Shown here piece after piece: positions 31,738 through 43,001 of a DNA stretch of 64,000 nt. A model generated the notes under the pieces. It was not told where the DNA came from. It did no database searches and saw only the letters and a list, made by a program, of their open reading frames with translations. Position numbers and translations under genes: made by a program. Position 1 is the stretch's first letter. The number at the start of each line of letters is the position of its first letter. Origin of the DNA: Diacronema lutheri (lineage: Eukaryota; Haptophyta; Pavlovophyceae; Pavlovales; Pavlovaceae); NCBI GenBank assembly GCA_019448385.1, contig JAGTXO010000011.1:524001-588000 (forward strand), written 5' to 3'.

Positions 31738-31825
<88 letters not shown>

Positions 31826-33214
31826 CCCACCGTCTCTGGGCGATTATTAGCAGGGCTTGCACTCCTCCTCCATTCGCGGGCATTTGCAGCCTTTCCGGCA
31901 GACCTCGTCCAAGTTCCGTCGATCGCGCTCGACGTGCACTCGCATCGCATGGTCAACCAATGCTGCAAGCCCAATACAACGTAATGCAGTGATGCTCTGG
32001 TGATCGACAGAGCATGAATACTCTTGAAACGCAGGCCAGACCACTCCGCAGCTAGCCGCGCATGAGTGCCAGCGCCCAGCACGGCACAGAGAGGCGCTCG
32101 GGTCAGCATGCGGTTGGCGCGCCGTTGGGCACAATGATGCAGTTGTGTCAACACTAAGACAAGCCTGCTTTGCGCAAAGTTGAAGTCGCACTCGCACATT
32201 TTCATGTCTTCAAATAGCAGCGGTCAGCAGCTGTTGATGGTTAACAAAAGGGGGAGGCCTAACGCGCCAGGAATGCGATACGATCAAGTTCATGCTTTTG
32301 CAAAAAAAAAATTTCACACCTCTTATTTTCGTTCCCTCGACGCGTTATACGCCATTTCGCCCAGCGCACACTCATCGCCTTTGCGCCAACCAACGCCTGC
32401 AATTGGCATCGTTTAATTGCCCCTCGAGACGGGTTGCTCTCCGTGCGCAGCGTTAACAAGCGCTTGTCGCCCTGGATGGGCGCTCCCGCTGACAAACTCC
32501 GGCACGCGTTCGTGGCCCCCTGCACGAACGCCTGCGCTTTGCTTACGACGCAAGTCGTACGCAGAGTGCCCGCGCACCGTATAGACAATTGAAGCACAAG
32601 GCACAGCTCGCCTCCCCAAAGGGCAGAAATGTTGATTGGGCCCGAGCCAAAGCGCACGGCACCTCAGCCCTCCGAGCCGGAAGCCGCACGTCTCGGCTGC
32701 TCGCCGTCAGCTCGTTGCGCAAAGGAATATGCGCGAGCGCCAAAGGCGCAAGCGCCGTTTGTCTGCTATCTCCTAGAGAGTACATCGCCAGGTCTCTACC
32801 CTGCCTTCCTTTGCCTGCTTTGCGTCTGCTGAAAGGCTTGACGCGCGTCTACGGTGCGCAAGGCGCACTCGTGCAGAGCAGCATAGATCGTTCATACGGC
32901 CCCAGCATTCGAAATGTTCGAACGTGCCCCTCCTCAATATTCTAAACCACTTGCCGCCGCAGATGTGGGCCTCGATCCGGTCGGGGCCGCCGCCAAATGC
33001 AAATCCGCAGCCCCCCCTGCACTTCTCTCATTATTTAGTTCTTCATCGGGTGATTCTAGCTCTATGTTAACGCGCTCCGAAAGCAGCTTGCCGAGTGCAA
33101 AATCGCGATGCGCCGTGGCAACGAACGGTACGTGAGGGAGTGGGCAAAAATTGGCTCTTTCCTTTTGCACAAAATGATTGAACGAGCAGTTTGGAAGTTT
33201 ACACAACAGCCTTG
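31684..33214. other. Right arm DNA downstream of separase
   Basis: Contains the separase 3' untranslated region next to 33214 and otherwise non-coding DNA with an 84-base C-run. No gene seen. Confidence 0.5.
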
Positions 33215-36200
33215 TCAGTACTGTCCGTCGGCCGGCTCGCGCAGGCGCACGTGCATCGGCAGGCCGTACGACACAACCGCGGCGCCGACAAGCCGAACCA
33301 TCTTGCACGCGGCGCGCGCACGTGCGAGCGCGGGCAGGAGGGGCACGCCGCCTTCCGCCGCGCACTCGGCGAGCAGCGCGGCGCAAAAGCGGTCAATGTC
33401 GCCGTCCGTTACGTCCCACAGCGTGCCGACGACGGACGGGCTACCGCCGAGCAGGTAGCAGCCGTGCATACTCGGTGCCTCGAACTCCCCGTTGAGGACG
33501 GGCGCGCCCGAGCTGCAGCCCATCAGCCATGCAGCCGCGCAGCGCGACAGCTGCTGCACGCTCTCGGGCCGTACGAAGCGCTCACCCGAGCCGTGCCCGC
33601 AGTAGACGAGGAGCTCGCACTCGCGTAATGCGGCGAGAAGCTCAGATGCGCTCGGTGGCGCGCCTGTCACGCCGCGCCAGCCGCACCGCGCCGCGAAATC
33701 GCGCTCGAAGGCTGCCTGCGTGCGCGCGAGATCGCCGGCGGGATTGAGCACGTAGAAAGTGCTGCTGCTGCCATCCACAACGCGCAGACCCCCGGGCTCT
33801 GGGGCGGACGCGCACGCGCCCGGCGGCTTGACTTTTGTGCTGCCACATGCGCGCGGAGCGCCCGCGCGGCAGCGGCGGCCGTCGACGGCCGCGGCCGCGC
33901 GCTCCGGGTGCGCGCGCCCACGCCGCTCCGCCGCGTGGGCCTCGGCCGGTGTGTGGTGCGCGACCGCTGAGCGGCCGAGGAGGGAGGTGAGCATCGCGAG
34001 GCATGGCATACGCGAGATGCCCGCCGCGTCAGGCGCGACGCGCAGCGCCTCCCACGGCACGCGCTGCAGCGCGCCATCGACGAGCAGCACCACACTGCCG
34101 AGCTCGAGAGACGCAGCGCACGGGCCGGCGTGCGCGACGGAGGCGCTCACCGGAGCAGGCGCGGCACGCAGCGCGACGGCCTCTGAGAGCAGCGAGCGCG
34201 CGGCCATACCGGCCGCGTCCGCCCCAACCTGCGCGCCGTGCGCGCGCGCGACCGTTGCGAGGTGCTCGCCCAGGGCCGCCGCGTCGCGCAATCCATCCGC
34301 GCTGTCGCCAGTCTCGATCGGCCGCGCGGCGAGGTAGGCGAGCGCGACGGCCGCCCACTCAAGCATCGACTCAGGCGCGGTCGGCGCCGCGCGCGCACTC
34401 GCCGCGCCGCCCGCGAGCAGCGCGGCGCATGTGCGCCCAGCTGCCGCGTCGACGGCGGGCTGGAGCGCGGCGTGCGCGCCGCCGCCCGCAATGCACGCGC
34501 GCACCGCCACGCCCATTGCGCCGTCCATGTTGGCGAGCCAGCCGCCAAGCTCCGCGTCGAGCGCGCGCCGTGCCGCCCACCAGGCCGACCGGCGCGCGAG
34601 CGCTTCGGCCGAAGGTTGGCGCGGCGCCGGCATGTCGGCATCGTCGTCACGCGTGGCGCCTTCCGCGTGCGCGCCCAAATGCTCCGGCGCGCACGTCCCG
34701 CCCTCGGCCGCGCCGCCGCGGCCTCCCCGCCTGCGGGCTGCGCGCCGCGGCTGCTCCTCACGGCGCCCACTCTCGTCATCCTCACCGGCGGGCGCAGCGC
34801 GCACGCTCGGCCGCCGCGCTGCGCCGGCCGCTCCGCCATCGTCGAAAGGCCGTTCGGCGGCCGGCTCGTCAGACGGTGCGCTGCCGACAGCGCTGCTGGC
34901 GGCCCCGTGCGCGACGCCACCGGCCGCGGCCTCGCGCCCGTTCATGAGGATCGCGTCGAGTGCGAGCAGCGCCTCGCGCACCGCGCCTGGCGCAACTGAC
35001 AGCCGCACGACCGCGCCACGCTCCGCGTCGCCGGGCCCGCCGCACGAGCGCGGCGCACGCGCGCGCGTGTGCGACGGCGGCACGAACGACGCGAGCAGCG
35101 GCGGTCGCCCGTAGCGCACACGCGCGACGAGCACGCACTCGCCCGCCGGCGCCACTCCGATGCACACGACGGCGCAGTCGCGCGGCGCGAGTGCGAGCGC
35201 GCGGTCGAGCTGCGCGCGCGGCGCGTCGGCGACGTGCGTCGCACGCGCGTCCGCGGCGGCATGCGCGTCCTCTTGACCGGCAGGCGCAACGAGCTCGCGG
35301 ACGAGCAGCGCGGCGCACGTGCCGACGGCCTGCGCGAGCGCGAGCGCGCCGGTCGCGACGAGCGCGTCCGTCGCAGCGGAGCGCCGCTCGGCGCTGCGCC
35401 CCTCCGCCTCTTCGCACGCGCGCGCGGCGAGCGCTCGGCCGAGCGTGCCGAGGAGCGCGGGCGGTGCGTCGATGGGGCAGCGGCGCAGCGCCGCACGCAG
35501 CGCGCACTCACGCTGGGCGTCGGCACCGGGCTCGTCCGCCGCACAGGCGCGCGCGTGCGTTCGCGGCGCCCGAGCGCGCGACGCGCAACCTCGCTTGGCG
35601 GCGGGTGCGGTGGCGCGCTCGTTGTCGGGCGCGGCATGGCTGCCGTCCAGTGCGCGCAGCGCGTGCGAACCGACCGCCGCCGCGACCGCAGCGGCGTGCA
35701 GCCCGTCCAGACGCGTGCACCGGCCGGCGAGCGCACGCTCGAGCTGCGCGCGCGCGTCCTCGAGCGCGCCGCGCGCCTCCGCCTCGTGCGACGGCACCGC
35801 GGACGCGAGGGCTTCGGCCGCGGCGCTCGCCGCGAGCGCTGCGGCGCGCGTGCGTACGCTCTCGTGCGCAGGCGCGCGGGCCGCAGCCATCTCACCGTCC
35901 TCTGCGCATGCCTCCTCGCCCATGAGCGCGCGCACGGTTGCGCTGTCCAGCCAACGCGCGTTCAGCTCGGCCTCGGCGAGCACGTCGGCGGCCACCGGCG
36001 GCCGTGCGCCAAGCCGCGCGCGCGCGCCGCCCGCCGCGGGCGTACTGCCGTCCACCATGCGCACAGCGTCGTGCGCGCACTGCAGCGCGGCGGCCGCATC
36101 GCCTTCGCACAGCTTGAGCACGCCGACGGCGAGCGCCGCGCGCGAGGCGGGCAGCCAGCGCGCACGCGACGGCTCGGCGCCGTCCGCCGTGGCGGGCGCG

Positions 36201-39200
36201 TCGCCGGCAGCGGCACGAAGCAACGGGCCCGCCGCGCCGCGCGCGCGCTGCAGCTCGCCGCTGCGCGCGTCCAGCTCGACGGCGAGCGCGCGCGCGCGCA
36301 GCGCACGCGCGCTCTCCGACGCGAGCGGCGCGGACGCGTCCGACGCAAGCGCCGCCGCGCGCGCGAGGTAACGGCGCGCGTCGCGCACCGCGCCGCGCAG
36401 CGCGTACGCGCGCGCGAGGCCGACGAAAGCTTGGCGCACACCGTCGACGACAAGCCAGCCGGGGACGGGCGCGCACGATGGCGTGCCCGCGCGCGCCGCG
36501 TCCGTCCAGAGCTGCAGCGCCTGCCGCCAGCCGTCGAGTGCGGCGGCGAGGCGCGCCGCACCCTCCGCTCCGCGCGCACGCGCGGACGCGGCGCGCGCGC
36601 ATGCCACCGCTTCCCACTCGGCGCACGCGCCGGGCGCCGGGCCGTCGGGCGGCAGCGGCCGCGGCTGCGAAGCGTCGTCCACGCCGGCGAACGATGCGCC
36701 GTCATCCGCGTCGAAGGCGACGCCCAGCGCGTGCAATGTTGCGACCTCGACAACCACGTCGGGCGCGGGCGGATCGCCCGCCTCGCCCAACCAACCGCCG
36801 CGCCGCGCGAGGTGGCGCGCGGCCGCGCCGTGCCCCTCCTCGCATAGCACTGCGCACGCAAGCGCGGCCGCCTCGGCGCGCGCGCGGCCCGCGGCCGCGC
36901 CGCGCGCGAGCGCGGCGCACGCGCGCGCGAAGCGTAGCGCGAGCAGAGGGTGCGCGAGCGCGCGAGCGCCCGCGCCGAGGCGGAGCAGCTGCCAGCAGAG
37001 CGCACCCAGCTGCGCGGGCGCGCGATCGGACGCGTCGGCCGGCACGCCCGCGCGAAGCGCGCCGCGCAGCGCCTCTGCCGCGTCGAGCGCGCGGCATGCA
37101 CTCCCAGCCCACGCGCACACCGCCGCCGCTCCGTCGGTGTGCGCTGCGCCGCCCGCATCGTCGCGCGGCGCGCGCGCGCGCGCCGAGCGCGCGGTGCACC
37201 GCGCGCTGCCGGCCAAATCGGCGGCGGCGTCGTCCGACGCGTGGCGTGCGGCGAGCGCCTCGTGCAGCGCAGCACTCCACGCGCGCGCGCGAGCGAGCAG
37301 GAGCGCCCCGGCGGAGCGCGCGTCCACGCTCGGCGCGGCGCACGCGAGCACCGCGTGCTGCGCGGCGGCCTCGGCGCACGCGAGCGCAAACGCCGCGCGC
37401 GCGCTCAGCCCGTCGGCGCGCGCGCGCGCCGCGGGCTCGCCAGGCGGGCCCGACATTGGCTCGCCCGCGTGAGCGCGCCACCAGTCGCACCCGCCCAAGG
37501 CTCCAGTGTCCGTGTCAGCGGCATCCACGCTCGCGCTCGCGCTCGCGGTCGCGCTCGCGCTACGCGTGTCCGCGTCGACGCCCGCATCGTCCGCGCCGGC
37601 GCGCGCGCAGCTGCTCGCCTCGCCCGATACGTCGCCCACGCGCCCGTCGTCGCCGTCGTCGTCGCGCAGCGCGCGGCGGCCTCCGACGCCCGCGGGGCCG
37701 AGCGCCAGCTCGCACATAGCGAGCGCGCAGGCAGCCGAGGCGCGCGCGCCGTCGGTCTCGGGCGCGCCCACGTCCGCCTGCGCCGCGCGCGCGAGCGCTG
37801 CTGCTGCGCGGCAGCACTCGAGGCCGGCGCAGAGCGCGGCGGCGCGCGCATCGCGCTCCGCGCCCTCGGCCGCGCCCACGGCCCAGGCCAGCGCGCGCGC
37901 GTGGGCGCACAGCTCGGCGACGAGCAGCGCGACCGCGAGGCTCGCGCGCACTACGGGTGCATTGGCCGACGGCGGCCGCGGCGCCATGACGGCAGCCGAC
38001 TGCGCGCGCTTGGAGCGTGCGGCCGCCCTGCCCTTCCCAACGGCGGCACACGACGCACCGCCGCGCGCACCGCCGCACTCGCGTAGGCCGGCCACGCGCG
38101 CCGGCGCGCCGTCGAGCACGGCCACCTCCTCACGCGCGCCGCTCGCGTCCGCCAGCGCGCGCGCCGCGTCGGCGCTGCCACCCTCGTCGCGCGGCGCGAG
38201 GCCCGCGGCGAGCGCTGCGACGAGCGCGCGCGCCTCCACGACCGACGCTTCGCACACGCCGCCCGTCGCGCCCACCGCCGCGCGCGCGACCACCGCACCG
38301 ACGAGCGCGCGCGCCAGGTCGGCCACGATCGCGCCGAGCGGCGCGGGCGGCTGCGGCGCGTTGGCGTCCGTGTCGGCGCGCTCGGCGCGCGGCGCCGCGC
38401 GCTCGTAGCGCGCGTGCTGGTGCGCGCAGACCGCGTCGACGAGGTGCGCGAGCGCGCGCGCCGGCGCGGGTGGCGGCTGCGCCGCGCAGCAGCGCGCGGC
38501 GAGCAGCGCGAGGCGCACGCGCGCGCGCGCACTCGCATCGTCGTCCGCGCCAAGCAGCGCGCGCGCGGACGCGCAGATGCGCTCGGCGGCTGCGGGCGCG
38601 CGCGCGCGCAGCGCCTGCGCTCCGAGCGCCTGCGCACGCGCGCCGAGCCACGCCGCCGCGCCCGCCGCGTCCGCCGCGTCTGTGCGCGCCACGCCGTCCG
38701 CCGACGACGCAACGAGCGCGTCCGCACCCGCGTGCATGTGCGCGGCCGCGCGCGCCCACGCCTCCTCGGGCCGCGTCGCCGCGTCGCTCGAGCTGGCGGC
38801 GAGCGACGCGGCGAGCGACGCGGCGCCGGCGGCGGTAGGCCACAGCCGCGCGCCGCACGCGCATGGCGCGCCGTCCGCGCGGCCGGCGGCGCAGCCGGCC
38901 GCGAGCGCGCACGCGCAGCGCGTCGTCGCCGCGGCCGCGCGCTCGAGCGCCTCGCGCGCCGACCAGCCGAGCGCGCCAAGCCGGCCGTCGGCCATCGCCG
39001 CGCCCAGCGCGCGCTGCAGCACGTGCAGCTGCGCCACGACCGCGCGCCGCGCGCCGCCGCTGCACGTCGCAGCCGGCTGGTCGGCGGCGAGCGCGCGCGC
39101 GCCGTCGAGCGCGCCGCACGCCGCGTCCGCCGCGTTCGCGAGCTCGCGCTCGGCGGCCGCGCCGTGCGGCTCGCCGCCGGCGCGGCCGGCGGGCGGCGGG

Positions 39201-40856
39201 TGCGTGTGCTCGATGAGCGCGAGCAGCAGCCGGCAGCACGCGGCGCAGCGCACGAGCGCGTCGGCGGCGAGTGGCGGCTCGCCGCCGCCGTCGTCGCACG
39301 CGGCGAGCGCGCGCACGTGGCGCAGCGCCGCGCCTGCTGCATCGCGCGCGACGTGGGCTGCGCCCTCGGGCGCCGCCAGCAGGTCGGGCGCGTTGGCCGC
39401 AAGCGAGAGCGTCGCGCTCGCGAGCGAGAGTGTGGCAGCGTGCTCCTCGCCCGCCGCCACGCCACCGCTGATGCGGTCGCTGTGCGCGCGCACGCGCTCG
39501 AGCGCGCGGCCGAGGAGAGCGAGCGCGGCGACGCGCGCGGCCTCGACGGCGGGCTCAGCGGGCGCGGCGGTGAGGGGCGGCACGGCGGCGACGAGCGCGA
39601 CGACGCGAGCGGCGTACTCCGCCGGCTGCGCGCACGCGGCGCAGCACAAAAAGTCGAGGCACGCGCCGCCGACCTCGAGCGACGCCGCCGAGCGCGCGGG
39701 CGCCGCGCCGTCGCCCTTCCGCGCCTCCGCGTCGAGCCGCGCGAGCGCGCTCGCGCCCGCGCGCCAGAGCGACGTGCTCAGCTGGCCAAGCGCCGCGCCG
39801 CTCGGCGCCGCACCCGCCGGCGGCTTCCCGGCCATCGCGGCGGTCGCGACGGGCCGTGCCTGCGCGTTGGGCTGCGCATTCTCGCGCTCGGCGACGGCGT
39901 CGTCGCCGCCGCCGCCAGCGCCGACGCCCTTGTGCGCGCGCTTGGCGCCGTCGGACGGCGCGGCGGGCGGTGCGGCGGCGTGCTCGAGCCAGCGTAGCGC
40001 AGCGCGGAGCAACTCGAGGAGCACATGCGCGCGCTCGTCCGCGCGCGCGTCGTCGCGCAGCTCCGCCTCGTCGGGCAGGGCGGCCGCCAGCTGCGCGAGC
40101 GCCCCCGCGACGAGCGCGCCCGCGCCGGGCGCGTCGGCCGACGAGGGTGCGCGCACGCAGCGCAGCGCGCGGACGGACGCGGGCTCGTGCAGCGTATGGT
40201 CGACGCCGAGCGCGTCGAGCATCTGCGCCGCGGCTGCGCGCCCCTCGTCCACCTTCACGGCGGCGCGCGCGGCGCGCCGATCGCGGCGGCACGGCGCGCG
40301 TGAGTGCGCGCTCGCGCGCGCGTGCGCGCGCGGCGAGAGCGCGCGCGCACGACACGGACCATGGCCCATTCAGCGGCCTTGACGACGAGCGCGTACTGCA
40401 TGCGCTCGAGGTCGAGCGGCTTGAACGCGAGGCACGCGCGCACCTTGCCGAGCAAGCGGAGCGCGAGCGCGGCGCAGCGCAGCGCGTCGCGAGCGCCCTC
40501 CGCGCCCTCGGTCGGCGTGCTCGCGGGCGGCACGAGCTTGAGCGCACGGCTGGCAACCTGCACGAGCCCAGTGCCGTACACGCGCGCCAGCTCGCTGCCG
40601 CGCGTGGCGCACCGCGCGGGAGCGAACGCGCGCGCCTTGTCAGCCGCCGCCCGCCACGCGCGCGGCGCGCGCCCCGCGCCGCGCACGTTTGCTTGTGCGT
40701 CTTGCCCGCCTTGGGTGTGCGGAACTGGCCGAGCGGGAGCGTTGCGTCGCGCAGCGCGTCCTCCAGCCCGCCGACCGCCTGCGGCTGCCGCTGCAGCAGC
40801 TCCAGCACCCGCTCGCACATGCCCGCGCGGGAGTGGTTCAAAAATGGCAGGGCCAT
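33215..40856 (-). CDS. ESP1: Separase (cohesin-cleaving protease, peptidase C50)
   Basis: Cleaves cohesin at anaphase so sister chromatids part. Three exons: 40856-40687, 40594-40360 and 40252-33215, about 2,480 residues. Exon 1 begins MALPFLNHSRAGMCERVLEL; exon 2 reads ELARVYGTGLVQVASRALKL; exon 3 is one 7-kb exon of mostly helical, Ala-rich sequence that would form the TPR/ARM-like superhelix. The catalytic part is at the C terminus: His in LVYCGHGSGERF (about residue 2354) and Cys in WLMGCSSGAP, 26 residues later as in human separase, then [19 protein letters not shown]. The acceptor for exon 3 (gtgaag at 40252) is unusual and least sure. The last 281 bases lie in the inverted repeat, so the stop and 3' end are duplicated at 26.5 kb. 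Confidence 0.9.
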
Positions 40857-40951
40857 TTTAAAAGAGGGGCTCCGGCGGCTTTGGACTCAGTTTGCAGTCA
40901 GCTCCCAGTACGAGTACCCATGACAACGCGAGTGCGCGCGCAGGCCGCACG
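40857..40951. promoter_or_regulatory. Separase promoter region
   Basis: Ninety-five bases between the separase ATG and the stop of the next gene on the same strand. It has a short AT-rich patch (attttaaaag, 40854-40863) beside the start. Role inferred from position. Confidence 0.35.
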
Positions 40952-42969
40952 TCACGGCTCCGTGTCGGAGGCGCGCGGCGTGCAGCCCTCGGCGTCGCGC
41001 GGTCGAAGCGCCGCGACGCCCGGCCGCGGTCCGGCCGCGCCGCGAGCAGGCGGCTCGCCGGGCGCCGGCTGCTCGCGCGGCGGCGCGGCCGCTGCGGCGC
41101 CCGCGGCCGCGTCTGCCCCCGGCAACGACGCACGGCGCGAGCCAGGCTGGCTCGGCGCGGGGCTAGGGCATCCGGGGCGGTCGATTCCGCCCGGGCCCTT
41201 CTTGGGCCTGCGCATCTGCGCTGGCGCGAGCGTGCCGCTCGCCGCCGGCCCCGGCGGCCGTGGCGCCTCGCGGTGCGTGAGCGCCGCCCAGTTGGGCGCG
41301 TAGAGCGCGTCGTCGCCGCCGCCGCCGGTATCGTCCGTGTCACCGCCGCGTCGCCCTGTTTCGTCGTCGGCGGCGGCGGCCGCCGCCGCGGCGACGGCGC
41401 GGCGCGCGGCGAGCGTCGACGAGGCCGCGTGCGCGCCATCCGCGTCCGCGCCGCCGCCGCGCCCGCGCAGCTGCGGCCAGACCGGTTCGAGCGTAAAGCG
41501 CGGTGTGCTCGCGCCCGCGCGCGCCGCGCCGGCGTCGTCGCCGCCGTCGCCTCCACGCACGGCGCGTGCGGAGGCGAGTGAGCGCGCGGTCGAGAGCGGT
41601 GACGACGCGCCGGAAGATGGCGACTCGACAGCGGCCGCACCGCCCTCGATCGAGCCGCGCGGCTCGGCCAATGCCGTCGCTGCGCGCGCAGAGTCGAGGA
41701 AAGGGGCGCACCCGCCCGCGCCGCCGCCCTGCGCGTCCGCCTGGCCGCGCGGCGTGAGCGCCCAGCCTGAGCCGCGCTCGACGCGCGGCGCGTCGCGCAG
41801 CGGCGACGCCGACGAGCGCTCCGTCCGGCACGTCGACAGCCCGTCGAAGGACGGCCGCTCCGGCCGCTCGTCCGCACCCGCGCCGCCCATCCAGCCGGCC
41901 GCGGGGCCGAGCGGCGGCACGACGGCGGCGAAGGCAGCCGGCGGTGGCGGTGGCGGCAGTATGGACAATGCGCCGCGCGCGCCGCTCGCGCCGCGCGGTG
42001 CGGCGGCCATCGCGCGCGGCGAATCGTCCACCTCGCCCCACCGGACGGCCACCTTGCGCCCGCGCGACGCGTCGACGAGCGACTGGCGCTCTGCGCGCGC
42101 GGCCGTGCGCAGGCACGAGCGCGCGGGGAGCGCGGGCTCGCGCGGCGTGCGCTGCGACCAGAGCGACGGCAGCGGCAGCTGGTAGCCTGCGCCGCCGACG
42201 CCACCATGCGCGCGGCCGTCGTCGTCGTCGTCGTCGTCGTTGTGGGCAGCGGCGGTGGTGCGACCAAGGTTCTTGAGCATCGCGTCGCCCGCCTCGTCGG
42301 CTCGCGCCTCGCCGTCCTCCTCGTCTTCGTCCTCGTCCTCCTCGTCCACGTCAAAGGTCTCCTCCGCCTGGTTGAGCCGCCACGCGCGCCAGCAGCCGAC
42401 GCCGACCGCGCACGCGCAGCAGAGCGACGTGCACAGCAGCGCGATCACGCCGCCCGACGTGTAGAAGGCGGGCAGCGACGAGAAGTCGAAGCCCACGCCA
42501 CCCGGACGCACGACCACCGGCCCGTCCACCACGCTATCCTCGTCGTCGTCGTCGTCGCCGCCGCCGCCACCTCCCGAGCCGCCGCCGCCGCCGCCGCCGC
42601 CGCGCGGCGGCGGCGATGGGACGGACGCGCCGGCGAGCGCGACGGCCTGCACGGCGAAGGCAAAGTCGAGGCGGAACGAGAGGCCGGCAGGGCCGAGATC
42701 GGTGAGCGCCTTGGCCAGCTGCTGCGCCGAGCGGTCGGCCGTGCGTGGCGAGAAGAGGCGTGCGGTCACCACCGTCGAGCCCGCACGCACGCCAGTCACG
42801 AACACGTGCTCGCGCGCGACAGTGAGCAGCCGCGCGAGCTTCTCCTCGAAGAGGCGCTCGTCAAAGCTCGACGCGTCGCCGGCGAGCACAAAGTCGACGT
42901 CCTCGTGCGCGCCCGGCGGGCTCGGCGGTGGAGCGGGTGGTGGCGGCGACGGCGGGCTTGGTGGTGGGC

Positions 42970-43001
<32 letters not shown>

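Larger units (their letters stand above)
30897..33495 (-). repeat. Right arm of large inverted repeat
   Basis: 2,599 bases, reverse-complement partner of 26500-29036. It is 62 bases longer because of a homopolymer block (31739-31822, 84 C). Its outer 281 bases (33215-33495) are the functional 3' end of separase, which shows that this arm is the original and the left arm the copy, at least for that part. Confidence 0.93.

Noticed and set aside
34003-40382. Long plus-strand frames opposite separase
   Set aside because: Composition-driven; the minus strand carries the separase His-Cys dyad in one frame.
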